From: Duffyella gerundensis
GTDB lineage: Bacteria > Pseudomonadota > Gammaproteobacteria > Enterobacterales > Enterobacteriaceae
NCBI RefSeq assembly: GCF_001517405.1
Contig: NZ_LN907827.1
Coordinates: forward strand, 2,548,587-2,612,586
Direction: 5' to 3'
Length of the DNA: 64,000 nucleotides
Below, one piece after another: positions 51,705 to 61,473 of the stretch. The notes under the pieces were generated by a model. That model had not been told where the DNA came from, searched no databases, and worked only from the letters and a program-made list of their open reading frames with translations. The first letter of the stretch is position 1. Each line of letters begins with the position of its first letter. Position numbers and translations under genes: made by a program.

Positions 51705-53297
51705 ATGCCACTTTCCAGGATAGTGTCGCGTCACGTTATGCATCCCCGACGCATTGCTGTAAACAGCCTCCTCGTCGGCGTGCTGTTCTTTATTCTGTTT
51801 ATCAGTATTGTTTTTAGCATCACCTGGTATAAGCGCAGCGCAAGCCACGACCGACTCACGCACTATACGCGCGATTACATGAGCCAGGTGTTCACCGAAT
51901 TACATCACTCTTTGCAACCGTTACTGACTCCCCCCTTTCCTGATTGCCATGCCAGCAATGCCGACCTGACCGCCCGTGCGGCATTTGGCTCAAACATTCG
52001 CGCAATTCTGCTGGTAAAGGATGCCATTGCCTACTGCTCTTCTGCCACCGGTGCGTTTTCCCTGGCGGTGCAGACGTTTTCACCCACTACGCATCTCGAT
52101 CAGCCCATCGATATGAACTTGCTGGCTGGCACGCCCAGGGTACCAGGAAAGCCAGCGCTGGTGCTGTGGTTGCAGAACCCGCATCAGCCACGCAGCGGCA
52201 TTTTGACCACCATTGATATCAATCTGACGCCTTACCTGCTGCTCGCGTCACGCCAGCAGGAGATTACCGGCATGGCGATGGTGGCAAAAGATCGGGCGCT
52301 GACGACGTGGAGTAAGAACATCTTGCCCGCATCGCTACTGCCGACCACGCCGCTGCGGCAGTTCAGCCTGCCCCACTATCCGATTACCTTTTATCTCTAT
52401 GGCTCTACGCTGGCGCCGCGCGATGTGGAATTCATCGTGCTGGCCGGTATCCTGCTGGCGTTGCTGGTCAGCGCCATTAGCTATACCTTGCTGATCCTGA
52501 ATATGCGCCCCGGCAAAGAGATTCTGTTGGGCATCAAACGTGGTGAGTTTCATGTGGAATATCAGCCGCTGATCAACAGCGACACTGGCCATATGTACGG
52601 CCTTGAGGCCTTGCTACGCTGGACGCACCCAGTAGCCGGTCGGGTGCCCGCCGAGGCGTTCATTCAGTATGCAGAAGTACAAAATTTGATTGTTCCGCTT
52701 ACCCGCCACCTGTTTGAACTGGTGGCACGCGACGCCGCTGAACTCAAAAAGGCGCTGCCGTGTGGACTGCAGCTTGGCCTTAATCTCTCTCCCAGCCATC
52801 TCAGCTCGCCGCAGTTCCGGCAGGATATTACTCACTGGGTAGCGGCAATGCCACCGAACCACTTCGCCTATGTGTTTGAAATTACAGAGCGCGCCATGGT
52901 GGCGAACGATCATGCCAGCGAGATATTCAGCTGGATGCATGACAATCAGTTTAAAATCGCCATTGACGATTTTGGCACCGGACACAGCGCGCTGATCTAT
53001 CTGGAAAAATACCGTTTCGACTATCTGAAAATCGATCGCGGGTTTGTACAAAGCATTGGCCGGCAAACCGTCACCTCGCCGGTGCTGGATGCGGTGATCA
53101 TGCTGGCGAAGAGACTCAATCTGAACACGGTGGCTGAAGGCGTGGAAACCGCTGAACAGGCCGCCTGGCTAATGGCGCGTGGCGTCACCCATCTGCAGGG
53201 CTATCTGTTTAGCCGGCCTCTGACAGTGACGCAGTTGATCGCCTGGCATCAGCAGCAGAAAGATCTGAGAGTTCTTAAAGCAGTGGAAGAAAATTAG
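51705..53297 (+). CDS. pdeN: Cyclic-di-GMP phosphodiesterase PdeN (Rtn), CSS-EAL type
   Basis: A membrane c-di-GMP phosphodiesterase. After an N-terminal TM (about 20-42) comes the periplasmic CSS domain, with the CSS motif in AYCSSATG, which senses redox state through a disulfide, then a second TM (about 245-270) and a cytoplasmic EAL domain with E301-A302-L303 in GLEALLRW, DDFGTGHS, and EGVETAEQ. ATG at 51705 (GGGAG 10 bases upstream) gives 530 residues; another ATG at 51651 adds 18 residues without a good ribosome site. Neighbour mepS is as in E. coli. Confidence 0.92.
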   Translation: MPLSRIVSRHVMHPRRIAVNSLLVGVLFFILFISIVFSITWYKRSASHDRLTHYTRDYMSQVFTELHHSLQPLLTPPFPDCHASNADLTARAAFGSNIRAILLVKDAIAYCSSATGAFSLAVQTFSPTTHLDQPIDMNLLAGTPRVPGKPALVLWLQNPHQPRSGILTTIDINLTPYLLLASRQQEITGMAMVAKDRALTTWSKNILPASLLPTTPLRQFSLPHYPITFYLYGSTLAPRDVEFIVLAGILLALLVSAISYTLLILNMRPGKEILLGIKRGEFHVEYQPLINSDTGHMYGLEALLRWTHPVAGRVPAEAFIQYAEVQNLIVPLTRHLFELVARDAAELKKALPCGLQLGLNLSPSHLSSPQFRQDITHWVAAMPPNHFAYVFEITERAMVANDHASEIFSWMHDNQFKIAIDDFGTGHSALIYLEKYRFDYLKIDRGFVQSIGRQTVTSPVLDAVIMLAKRLNLNTVAEGVETAEQAAWLMARGVTHLQGYLFSRPLTVTQLIAWHQQQKDLRVLKAVEEN

Positions 53298-53489
53298 CGT
53301 TGGTTGGTTTCTGCCTGCTTCAGCTGCGCTTACTCATCGCTAAATTGCGTAATCATCGGCAACAGAAACGGTTCCTGAGGCTGTAACCTGATGGTTAGCT
53401 GAGGTCGCGGCGTTTTACATGAGTTGGTGCATGAAGGCGAAAGGGAAAACGACGAGTTTAACGGAAGGTATGTGGCGGCAGATGCAGCG

Positions 53490-53834
53490 CTAAGCGCGCT
53501 GCCAGGCAGCAAAGGTTTCGGCAATGGCGACGCCCTGATTTTTCAGGCGGCAGGTGGTAGCCGATTCATCGCAGCGGCGCACAAACAAACAGGGTTCTCC
53601 TTCGCATTCCACTACGCTGCCGTTAACCTCGATCTCCGCCAGCATCATCTTCATTTGCTGCATCACTTCCCACGCCGATTTACCGTCGTGGCTCAGCAAC
53701 CGGAGACCGATCAGATCCTGCTCATTGGCCAGCAGATTGTTATCCTGCGGCTCAATTTTGCCGCCCGGACCTTCTGCGCACCAGCGATAGCTGTGTGGTA
53801 AACGATGAACAATCGAAAGTTGTAGCCCGCTCAA
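53490..53834 (-). CDS. yejG: YejG family protein
   Basis: A 114-residue protein similar end to end to E. coli YejG: LQLSIVHRLP near the N-terminus, VVECEGEPCLFV, and ATTCRLKNQGVAIAE near the C-terminus. No function is established; YejG has been reported in connection with aminoglycoside tolerance. The start is TTG at 53834, with GGGGAT 8 bases upstream and no in-frame ATG that would keep the conserved first residues. In E. coli yejABEF lie between rtn and yejG; they are absent here. Confidence 0.87.
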   Translation of the reverse strand: MSGLQLSIVHRLPHSYRWCAEGPGGKIEPQDNNLLANEQDLIGLRLLSHDGKSAWEVMQQMKMMLAEIEVNGSVVECEGEPCLFVRRCDESATTCRLKNQGVAIAETFAAWQRA

Positions 53835-54093
53835 TATTCTATCCCCGAGGTAACATTATCGGCACGGCAACGGCTCTGCGCTGGAGTTATCTTTCCAAAA
53901 GCGCCGAACAGAGCATCGCCCGGTTGGCATCGCGGTAACAATGCGCCTGTTTTTTGAGAGGAAGCTCTCATTTTGAAACTATATGTACCGCGATTAGCAA
54001 CGGATAACAACCATTATTGCTGCAATTATTTTACCTGATTGACCCATTAATTTTACAAATAAGAAACATTAATCAGTGATGATGATCAGGCGC

Positions 54094-55296
54094 TTATTTT
54101 ACCGCAGCAGAGCGGGATGGACGGCTGGCATAAAGATAGAGCAGCACCGATAACGTGGCGCACAGCGCGATTGACCAGACCATCGGCCAGGCAGTGGTAA
54201 ACGTCGCCTGTGACAGCACAACGCCGACCATGGCACCGACGCCAAAACGCAGCGTACCGGCCAGTGAAGAGGCGGTACCGGCCATGTGCGGAAACTCATC
54301 AAGAATCACCGCCATTGCGTTGGAGGAGACCATCGCCACGCAGCCGATAAACATCGCTACGCCAAACACCAACGGCAGAAAGCCGAGGTCAAGCGCGCTG
54401 ACAATCAGCAGCCAGATGCCCATAGCAAACTGAATATAAAGGCCCAGACGGAACATCGCCAGCGGGCCAAAACGTCGTACAAAACGACTGTTAAACAGCG
54501 TCATAAGGAACAGGAAAACTATGTTCAGCGCAAAGTAGTAGCCAAAGTTTTGCGGTGAAATATGGTTAACCTCAATGTAGACAAAAGGCCCGGCGTTAAG
54601 GAAGGAGAAGAGTCCGGCAAAGGAGAAACCGCTGGCCAGCATATAGCTGAAGGCTCGCTTGTGGCGAAACAGCGAAAGAAAGTTACCCAGCGTGGTACGC
54701 AGATGAAACCGCTGGCGCTTCTCTTTGGGCAGCGTCTCTTTGATGCGCGTGACCACCAGCACGGTGGTTAACAGCGCGGCAACCGACAGCGTCCAGAAAA
54801 TCGCATGCCAGTTCCACAGCACTAACAGCCAGCCGCCGATAATCGGCGCCAGTAGCGGCGCAATGGTGGTGATCAGCATGACGAAGGACATCATGCGCGA
54901 AAACTCCTCTTTCGAGTAACTGTCGCGCATCAGCGCATTGATCACTACGCTCGCGGCCGCGGCCGAGAGACCGTGCAAAAAGCGCATCACAATGAGCTGA
55001 TCGATAGTCTGCGCCAGCGCACAGGCCGCCGCCGCCAGTGCAAACGTCAGGGTGCCGAGAGCAATAACCGGTTTACGGCCAAAGCTATCTGCCAGCGGGC
55101 CATAAATCAGCTGACCCAGCGCGAAGCCAAAGATATAGATGCTGAGCGTCATCTGCACGCTGCCTGCGGAAACGCCAAACTCGCTAGCAATCTGCGGCAT
55201 GGCAGGCAGATACATATCGATCGACAGCGGCATTAACATCGCCAGCAATCCCAGCACAACCACTAAACCCGTTGCCGAATTCTGTTGCTTAACCAC
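54094..55296 (-). CDS. bcr: Bicyclomycin/sulfonamide resistance MFS efflux protein Bcr
   Basis: A 400-residue, 12-TM drug:H+ antiporter of the DHA1 Bcr/CflA family. Typical motifs are [10 protein letters not shown] near residue 28, [15 protein letters not shown] (motif A, about 63-78) and [14 protein letters not shown]. It starts at GTG (55296), with GGGAGG 6 bases upstream. It lies 24 bases after rsuA, as in E. coli. Confidence 0.93.
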   Translation of the reverse strand: MVKQQNSATGLVVVLGLLAMLMPLSIDMYLPAMPQIASEFGVSAGSVQMTLSIYIFGFALGQLIYGPLADSFGRKPVIALGTLTFALAAAACALAQTIDQLIVMRFLHGLSAAAASVVINALMRDSYSKEEFSRMMSFVMLITTIAPLLAPIIGGWLLVLWNWHAIFWTLSVAALLTTVLVVTRIKETLPKEKRQRFHLRTTLGNFLSLFRHKRAFSYMLASGFSFAGLFSFLNAGPFVYIEVNHISPQNFGYYFALNIVFLFLMTLFNSRFVRRFGPLAMFRLGLYIQFAMGIWLLIVSALDLGFLPLVFGVAMFIGCVAMVSSNAMAVILDEFPHMAGTASSLAGTLRFGVGAMVGVVLSQATFTTAWPMVWSIALCATLSVLLYLYASRPSRSAAVK

Positions 55297-55320
55297 CCTG
55301 TCCTCCCGGCACGAAAACCC

Positions 55321-56037
55321 TTATTTTTTTGGCTGAGGCACGTTTGCCACCGTGGCAATCTCTTCCGCGGTCAGAGGCCGGTATTCGCCCTCTTCCAGCG
55401 CATCATCCAGCGTAATACCGCCGATGCGTTCACGATGCAGCGCAACCACGTGATTCCCTACCGCGGCGAACATGCGTTTAACCTGATGATAGCGCCCCTC
55501 GCTGATGGTCAGGCGCACCTGATTCTCACTGAGCTGCTCCAGCGTCGCTGGCAAGGTCAGGCTTTTCTCATTATGCAGCTGTACGCCCGCAGTAAACTGC
55601 TCGGCGGTATCATCGGCCAGCGGATTCTCCAGCGTGACCAGATAAGTTTTTTCGCACAGATGGCGCGGTGACGTGATGCGATGCGACCACTGGCCGTCGT
55701 CAGTCATCAGCACCAGGCCGGTAGTATCGATATCCAGGCGGCCCGCTGCATGCAGCTTGTACGCCATCGGCTCTTCCAGAAAATAGAGCACGGTAGGATG
55801 ATCGGGATCGTCGGTGGAACAGACGTAACCCGCGGGCTTGTTGAGCATGAAATAACGCGGACCAAACTGCTGTTGCAGAGGATTGCCGTCATATTCGACC
55901 TGATGCTCCGGCTGGAGTTTAAACGACGTGTCGCGCACGACCTCGCCATCCACCGTGACGCGTTTTGCCCGTATTTCACGCGTGGCAATGGCACGGCTGA
56001 TTTCCAGTTGTTGAGATAAGAATTTATCGAGTCGCAT
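55321..56037 (-). CDS. rsuA: 16S rRNA pseudouridine516 synthase RsuA
   Basis: Makes the single pseudouridine 516 in 16S rRNA. The 238-residue protein has an N-terminal S4 RNA-binding domain ([16 protein letters not shown], about 1-60) and the RsuA/RluB catalytic domain with the active Asp in [19 protein letters not shown] (about residue 104), and the later [13 protein letters not shown] motif. Upstream 266 bases contain no gene. Confidence 0.95.
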   Translation of the reverse strand: MRLDKFLSQQLEISRAIATREIRAKRVTVDGEVVRDTSFKLQPEHQVEYDGNPLQQQFGPRYFMLNKPAGYVCSTDDPDHPTVLYFLEEPMAYKLHAAGRLDIDTTGLVLMTDDGQWSHRITSPRHLCEKTYLVTLENPLADDTAEQFTAGVQLHNEKSLTLPATLEQLSENQVRLTISEGRYHQVKRMFAAVGNHVVALHRERIGGITLDDALEEGEYRPLTAEEIATVANVPQPKK

Positions 56038-56303
56038 GACGTCTGCTTTGCCTGTTAATTACTGAAAGTGAAAAGATGAAACGGCGTTTACTTCCCGGAT
56101 AACGGGAGATGCCTCGTGCTGGCAAGAGAGGAAAGAGTCGAGCGCCGATGGGAACCGGAACCGCACTGCTTACCTGCGGGTAAAGCCATTGGAAAAACGA
56201 TGGCAAGTATATCCTGTGTTCTTCAGCGTAGACAGAGGCGATCGCCCGCTTAGCGCATTTTCATGCCATAATGTGGCACTGTTTCCACATTTCCGCGTTT
56301 AAC

Positions 56304-58058
56304 ATGTCCTTTACCCTGCGTCCTTATCAACAGCAAGCGGTTGATGCCACGCTCAATCATTTTCGTCGCACCACCGATCCTGCTGTCATTGTGCTGCCTA
56401 CCGGCGCCGGCAAAAGTCTGGTTATCGCCGAACTGGCGCGGCTGGCGCGCGGTCGCGTGCTGGTGCTCGCCCACGTTAAAGAGCTGGTAGCGCAGAATCA
56501 CGCCAAGTTTCTGGCGCTCGGAGAACAGGCGGATATTTTTGCCGCTGGCCTGCAGCGCCGCGAAAGTCAGAACAAAGTGGTGTTTGGCAGCGTACAGTCG
56601 GTCGCGCGCAATCTGGATAAATTTGACAGCGCCTTTTCGCTGCTGATTGTCGATGAGTGTCACCGCATTGGTGACGATGAAAAAAGCCAGTATCAGCAAA
56701 TTTTAACGCACCTGCGCGCCGCCAATGCGCAGGTACGACTGCTTGGCCTGACCGCAACTCCGTTTCGTCTCGGCAAAGGCTGGATTTATCATTTTCACTA
56801 TCACGGCATGGTGCGCGGCGATGAAAAAAGCCTGTTCCGCGACTGCATCTATGAGCTGCCACTGCGTTATATGATCAAACACGGCTTTCTGGTGCCGCCC
56901 GAGCGCCTCGACATGCCCGTGGTGCAGTATGATTTCAGCCGCCTTACCGCTCAGGCAAACGGCCTGTTCAGCGACGCCGAAGTGAATCAGGAGCTGAAAA
57001 AGCAGGCGCGTATCACGCCGCATATTATCAGCCAGATCGTTGAGTTTGCGGAACAACGCCACGGAGTGATGATTTTTGCCGCCACGGTCGAACATGCGCA
57101 CGAGGTGCTGGGTTTACTGCCGGAGGGCAAAGCGCTGGTGAGTGCCGGTACGCCGGCAGCGGAGCGCGACGCCATTATTACCGCCTTCAAGCAGCAGCAG
57201 ATTAAATATCTGGTCAACGTTGCGGTGCTGACCACCGGCTTCGATGCGCCGCACGTCGATCTGATTGCCATTCTGCGCCCCACCGAATCCGTCAGCCTTT
57301 ATCAACAGATCGTTGGCCGCGGGCTGCGCCTGCATCCGGGCAAGCAAGATTGCCTGATTCTGGATTACGCCGGCAATCCTCACGATCTGTTTACCCCGGA
57401 AGTGGGCAGCCCCAAGGGCGCCAGCGATAATCAACCGGTACAGGTATTCTGCCCTTCCTGTGGCTTTGCCAATACATTCTGGGGAAAAACCACCGCCGAC
57501 GGCATGGTGATTGAACACTTTGGTCGCCGTTGCCAGGGCGTGCTGGAAGATGATGAGGGCCATCGCGAGCAGTGTGATTATCGCTTTCGCTTTAAACAGT
57601 GCCCGTACTGTAACGCCGAGAACGATATTGCCGCCCGTCGCTGCCATGAATGCGACAAGGTGCTGGTGGATCCTGACGATATGCTGAAGGCCGCGCTGAA
57701 GTTAAAAGATGCGCTGGTGCTGCGCTGCGGTGGGATGACGCTGGAACGCGGCGCTGACGTCAAGGGTGAATGGCTGAACGTCACCTACTTTGATGAGGAT
57801 GCCACCAGCGTCAGCGAACGCTTTCGCTTACAGACACCGGCGCAGCGCACCGCCTTTGAACAGCTTTTTATGCGGCCACATCAGCGTGCGCCCGGCGTGG
57901 CACTAGGCTGGCAAACCGCCGCTGACGTGATCGCCCTGCAGCCGCTGCTGCGCCATCCTGACTTCGTCGTGGCGCGTGCGCGTGGCCATTTCTGGCAGGT
58001 GCGAGAGAAACTGTTTGACTATCAGGGCCGCTATCGTCGCGCCAACGAGCTGCGTTAA
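56304..58058 (+). CDS. radD: DNA repair helicase-like protein RadD (YejH)
   Basis: Superfamily 2 ATPase involved in repair of double-strand breaks and recombination intermediates with RecA and SSB. The 584-residue protein has Walker A PTGAGKS (32-38), DEAH-type box DECH (117-120), [10 protein letters not shown], motif VI-like [14 protein letters not shown], then a zinc-finger-like region (CPSC, CPYC, CHEC) unique to RadD. The ATG at 56304 is chosen ([12 protein letters not shown]). Confidence 0.94.
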   Translation: MSFTLRPYQQQAVDATLNHFRRTTDPAVIVLPTGAGKSLVIAELARLARGRVLVLAHVKELVAQNHAKFLALGEQADIFAAGLQRRESQNKVVFGSVQSVARNLDKFDSAFSLLIVDECHRIGDDEKSQYQQILTHLRAANAQVRLLGLTATPFRLGKGWIYHFHYHGMVRGDEKSLFRDCIYELPLRYMIKHGFLVPPERLDMPVVQYDFSRLTAQANGLFSDAEVNQELKKQARITPHIISQIVEFAEQRHGVMIFAATVEHAHEVLGLLPEGKALVSAGTPAAERDAIITAFKQQQIKYLVNVAVLTTGFDAPHVDLIAILRPTESVSLYQQIVGRGLRLHPGKQDCLILDYAGNPHDLFTPEVGSPKGASDNQPVQVFCPSCGFANTFWGKTTADGMVIEHFGRRCQGVLEDDEGHREQCDYRFRFKQCPYCNAENDIAARRCHECDKVLVDPDDMLKAALKLKDALVLRCGGMTLERGADVKGEWLNVTYFDEDATSVSERFRLQTPAQRTAFEQLFMRPHQRAPGVALGWQTAADVIALQPLLRHPDFVVARARGHFWQVREKLFDYQGRYRRANELR

Positions 58059-58180
58059 CGCCTTGCCCGCGCAGGCAAAGATAGCTATAATGCCGCCCGC
58101 TTTTGCTTGTGCAGAAGCTGAACACTCCAACCTGTTGCTGGGTCGCCTGTAGCAGGAACATTTATTGAAGAGAATCAACA

Positions 58181-58465
58181 ATGTTCACTATTGAAGCAGA
58201 AGAACGTAAAGAGCAGGGTAAGGGTGCGAGCCGCCGCCTGCGTACAGCTAACAAATTCCCAGCCATCATTTATGGCGGCGAAGAAGCAGCTGTTGCCATC
58301 GAACTGGATCATGACCAGGTTATGAACATGCAGGTTAAGCCTGAGTTCTACACCGACGTGCTGACCCTGGCTGTTGCTGGCAAAGAAGTTAAAGTTAAAG
58401 TGCAGGCTGTTCAGCGTCACCCGTTCAAGCCTAAACTGCAGCACATCGACTTCGTTCGCGCGTAA
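58181..58465 (+). CDS. rplY: 50S ribosomal protein L25
   Basis: Binds 5S rRNA in the large subunit. The 94-residue protein is the short, single-domain L25 of gammaproteobacteria. Characteristic segments: [34 protein letters not shown] and [17 protein letters not shown] at the end. The strong terminator after it also serves the convergent gene yejK. Confidence 0.98.
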   Translation: MFTIEAEERKEQGKGASRRLRTANKFPAIIYGGEEAAVAIELDHDQVMNMQVKPEFYTDVLTLAVAGKEVKVKVQAVQRHPFKPKLQHIDFVRA

Positions 58466-58488
58466 TTGTCGCCAACGAGTTGCTAAGA

Positions 58489-58517
58489 AAACGCCGCATT
58501 ATGCGGCGTTTTTTTTC
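58489..58517. terminator. Terminator between rplY and yejK
   Basis: AACGCCGCAT-TATGCGGCGTT stem followed by eight T, with an A-run on the other side. Confidence 0.93.
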
Positions 58518-58530
58518 GTCTGCGGCAAGG

Positions 58531-59535
58531 CTATTTCGCGCTGGTGCGGCGCTGTAACTGATCGCGCAGATTAGGCGGCGTGCCTTTAATGGTCAGCGTA
58601 TCGGTGGCCGCATCCCAGAAAATGCGTTCCCCCAACAGCAGCGCATCAAAGTTGATCGTCACACCACCGCCGCTGCCAGCAAATTTTGTCAGCTGACGCA
58701 GCGTGCCACGATCGGCTGGAAAATGCTCTTCCAGTTCATAACCCTGTTCGGCGGTGAAGGCCTGAAAGGTTTTCTCACCCAGCGGCGGCAGTTCATTAGA
58801 CAGTTCTTCCAGCGCGATCTCTTCGCCTGCCTGCAGTTGTTCATTGCAGTAGCTGTAAACCTGCTGGCGATAGTTCTGCCGCTCATTTTTATCGAGCTGC
58901 GATTCCGCACAGAAGTCATCTACCGCCTGCAACAAGCCGCGGTTCTGCGCTTTGGTGTCCAGCCCAACGCTGGCACCGAGGAAATCCATAAAGAAGTCAG
59001 CGACTTTACGGCCAACGCGTCCGCGCAGAAAGGTGAGATAACGCGTGGATTCCGGGTTCGTTTCCCATTCGGTGAGATCGATGCGCGCGACAATATCGGC
59101 ATGATTGATGTCGAGATAGTGCGTCGAACTGATATCCAGCTCTTCATTGACACGCATGCTGCTCTGGCTGTTCAACACGGCAACCAGCAGATACTCAACC
59201 GCCAGATAACGGTAATGGCAAAACAGCACTACCCCGCCTTCTGCAAAAGGATATTTTGCCAGCTCGTCGCGTAACCGACCGGTTGCCGCCCGGCTGAAGG
59301 CCAGAAAATCATCTTCGCCTTTGCGGCAGTTACGCAGGGCATCCGCCAGTTCACTGCCTTCATCGAACAGGCCATAAGCCTTGCTCTTTGCGCTGTAAAC
59401 CCGATGTAGTTCTTCAACCATGGCGCTGACGGTGGCATTGGTTGGCAGCAGGGAATCACGCAGAATCAGCTCAAGCGTTTGTTCATCACGCTTCACTAAC
59501 TGATGCAGGGCGATCTGGTCGATATCCAGACTCAT
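58531..59535 (-). CDS. yejK: Nucleoid-associated protein YejK (NdpA)
   Basis: A 334-residue protein abundant in the E. coli nucleoid, role unclear. Conserved parts include the N-terminal [19 protein letters not shown] and [17 protein letters not shown]. In E. coli it is divergent from yejL with a short gap; here an acyltransferase gene is inserted between them. Confidence 0.94.
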   Translation of the reverse strand: MSLDIDQIALHQLVKRDEQTLELILRDSLLPTNATVSAMVEELHRVYSAKSKAYGLFDEGSELADALRNCRKGEDDFLAFSRAATGRLRDELAKYPFAEGGVVLFCHYRYLAVEYLLVAVLNSQSSMRVNEELDISSTHYLDINHADIVARIDLTEWETNPESTRYLTFLRGRVGRKVADFFMDFLGASVGLDTKAQNRGLLQAVDDFCAESQLDKNERQNYRQQVYSYCNEQLQAGEEIALEELSNELPPLGEKTFQAFTAEQGYELEEHFPADRGTLRQLTKFAGSGGGVTINFDALLLGERIFWDAATDTLTIKGTPPNLRDQLQRRTSAK

Positions 59536-59988
59536 AGCAGGCTCTCCTCTTGGCTAAGGCGCGTATTCAATCATCGTAACGGCACGCTTTCAACTTGCAT
59601 TCGCTGGCTAAGGCAAACTTTACAGCACGATCCAGAGTAGTCGCTGCGCCATTTTTTAGATCCCGCCTTATCTGTATGAACACATCATTTGCCAAAAAAA
59701 GAGAGAACAGAAAAGCAGATGAACTCTCACATTACGCAGACTGCAGGACTGATTTTTTGTTTTACCGATTAAACCACTGGGAAATGTCTATAAGAAAACA
59801 CCTTGTTTTTAGACAGCCATTAATAAAATCTAAAATAATAATGTTTGATAAAGTAAAAAATGGCTTAATTAAAAAAATAAAACTTAAGCTTAGTCTGAAT
59901 TCCTTACAAATTGCTGACATTAGGTGTTAACCAGAAAAAATGAAGAATAGACTACGCCTTGTGCATCCGACAAAGGCAGCCTCAGTCA
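59536..59988. other. AT-rich intergenic region upstream of the acyltransferase
   Basis: About 450 bases. The part from 59690 to 59940 is strikingly AT-rich compared with the neighbours. An open frame of 111 codons (59595-59930) exists but has no ribosome site or recognisable similarity; I do not call it a gene. It may hold the promoter of the inserted gene. Confidence 0.5.
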
Positions 59989-61044
59989 ATGAAAAAAGAA
60001 ATCTATAACTTACAGATCGTAAGAGGAATTGCAGCGCTTATCGTTGTGGCCGGACATTTACTGCCACCCGCAATTGCTGAATATATTCCCGGACAAGTTG
60101 GCGTATCGATGTTCTTCTTTTTAAGCGGATATATCATGCTATATTCCTTTAAAGCGAGTGAGCATCCCGTTACATTTTTAAAGAAAAGATTCCTGCGAAT
60201 TCATCCTGCTTATTTGATCATATCTTTGCCGCTGATTCTTGCTGCACTGGTGAAGACAACATCTGTCCAATACATGCTTCACACCGTCCTGTTGCTACCG
60301 TGGCTTGAATGGAGCAGAGAGAAAAATAGCTTTAACATTCACTCACCTATAGCCAACCCAGTCGCCTGGACGTTGATGTTTGAATATTACTTTTATGCTA
60401 TTTTTACGCTGGGAAAAAGCATCAGGAATAATCGTAACTTTGTATTTTATTTTTCCAGCATAGCGATAGTCACTATTATGGCGTTAAGTAATTTCTTCCT
60501 GGGAAATGACGGAAAGCTGGGCTGGACAACGCTGAGTTGGCATGCAATCACCTCTAACCTGTGTAATATTTCATTTATCGCCGGTATGAGCTGGCAGCTT
60601 ATGTCAGAAAACAAGCATGTTGAGCATAAGCGTCCCTGGGCGCTGCTTTTAATTCCGCTATCAATAATTCTTTTGGATAAAGTAAGCCCGCTAACTAATA
60701 TTAGTAACAATCAAATAATTGATTTGCTTTTCTCATGTATTCCATGCTGGATTTTTGTAGCAGCACTTTCCACATCAGCCCGGCTTACCGGAAGAATTTT
60801 TGATCGTATTCATGCGACAGGCCAGTATTCTTACTCGCTTTATCTTTTTCACTCGGTACTGGCAACCATAATATATCAGCTGCATTTGGCGCCTAAATAT
60901 GAATGGCCGGTTGCATTAGTGAGCATAACGCTTTCATTATGGATTTCGAAATATCTCTACAAATACATCGAATCGGTTAATGTTATTGAGCTGGTTAAAA
61001 ATGGCCACAGCCGATACAAGAAAGCACGCGGATATACGGGCTAA
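59989..61044 (+). CDS. Acyltransferase 3 family membrane protein (OafA/NodX-like)
   Basis: A 351-residue integral membrane protein with about ten TM segments. The N-terminus LQIVRGIAALIVVAGHL has the acyltransferase-3 signature (R/K-x-R..H, catalytic His), followed by GQVGVSMFFFLSGYIM, the second conserved block, and RFLRIHPAYL. Such proteins O-acetylate or acylate sugars of LPS, exopolysaccharide or peptidoglycan. Base composition is clearly more AT-rich than neighbours, and it interrupts yejK-yejL synteny, which suggests lateral acquisition. Target unknown. Confidence 0.87.
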   Translation: MKKEIYNLQIVRGIAALIVVAGHLLPPAIAEYIPGQVGVSMFFFLSGYIMLYSFKASEHPVTFLKKRFLRIHPAYLIISLPLILAALVKTTSVQYMLHTVLLLPWLEWSREKNSFNIHSPIANPVAWTLMFEYYFYAIFTLGKSIRNNRNFVFYFSSIAIVTIMALSNFFLGNDGKLGWTTLSWHAITSNLCNISFIAGMSWQLMSENKHVEHKRPWALLLIPLSIILLDKVSPLTNISNNQIIDLLFSCIPCWIFVAALSTSARLTGRIFDRIHATGQYSYSLYLFHSVLATIIYQLHLAPKYEWPVALVSITLSLWISKYLYKYIESVNVIELVKNGHSRYKKARGYTG

Positions 61045-61054
61045 GCCACTGCTC

Positions 61055-61078
61055 AGCCCGGCTTCGGCCGGGCTTTTT
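61055..61078 (+). terminator. Terminator after the acyltransferase gene
   Basis: AGCCCGGC-TTCG-GCCGGGCT followed by TTTTT, a classic UUCG-loop terminator. Confidence 0.93.
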
Positions 61079-61224
61079 CTCGCTTCGTTTATTGCGCATG
61101 CCTGATGGGAGTAAACATTAACTGGCGCAACACCCCCTCGAACACATTTGCCTCCATAAAAGTGCAGAAAATGGCGCGCTGTTACGTTAAGATAGCGCCC
61201 TTTGCTACCTGATAATTCAACGCT

Positions 61225-61452
61225 ATGCCACAATCATCCCGTTACAGCGACGACCGCGTGGAGAAACTCCTCGCAGAACTGGTGCAGGTTCTGGAAAAAG
61301 ACCATGCGCCAACCGATCTTTCCCTGATGGTGTTAGGGAACATGGTCACCAATTTGCTCAATACCAGCATTGCGCCCGCTCAACGCCGCGCGATGGCCCG
61401 TTCTTTCGCCGATGCGTTACAGTCATCCGTGCGCGAAGACAAAGCCCATTAA
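61225..61452 (+). CDS. yejL: YejL family protein
   Basis: A 75-residue UPF0352 protein, similar to E. coli YejL ([16 protein letters not shown] start; [13 protein letters not shown] in the middle). Predicted all-helical dimer; function unknown. It is 21 bases before yejM and probably in the same operon. Confidence 0.92.
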   Translation: MPQSSRYSDDRVEKLLAELVQVLEKDHAPTDLSLMVLGNMVTNLLNTSIAPAQRRAMARSFADALQSSVREDKAH

Positions 61453-61473
61453 TGTGAAAATTCGACGTTAATT

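Noticed and set aside
53330..53524. 64-codon minus-strand frame ending LQPQEPFLLPMITQFSDE
   Set aside because: It overlaps the 3' end of yejG and has no recognised family; could be a remnant, but I cannot support it.
59595..59930. 111-codon frame upstream of the acyltransferase gene
   Set aside because: No ribosome site, no similarity recognised, and composition changes within the frame.
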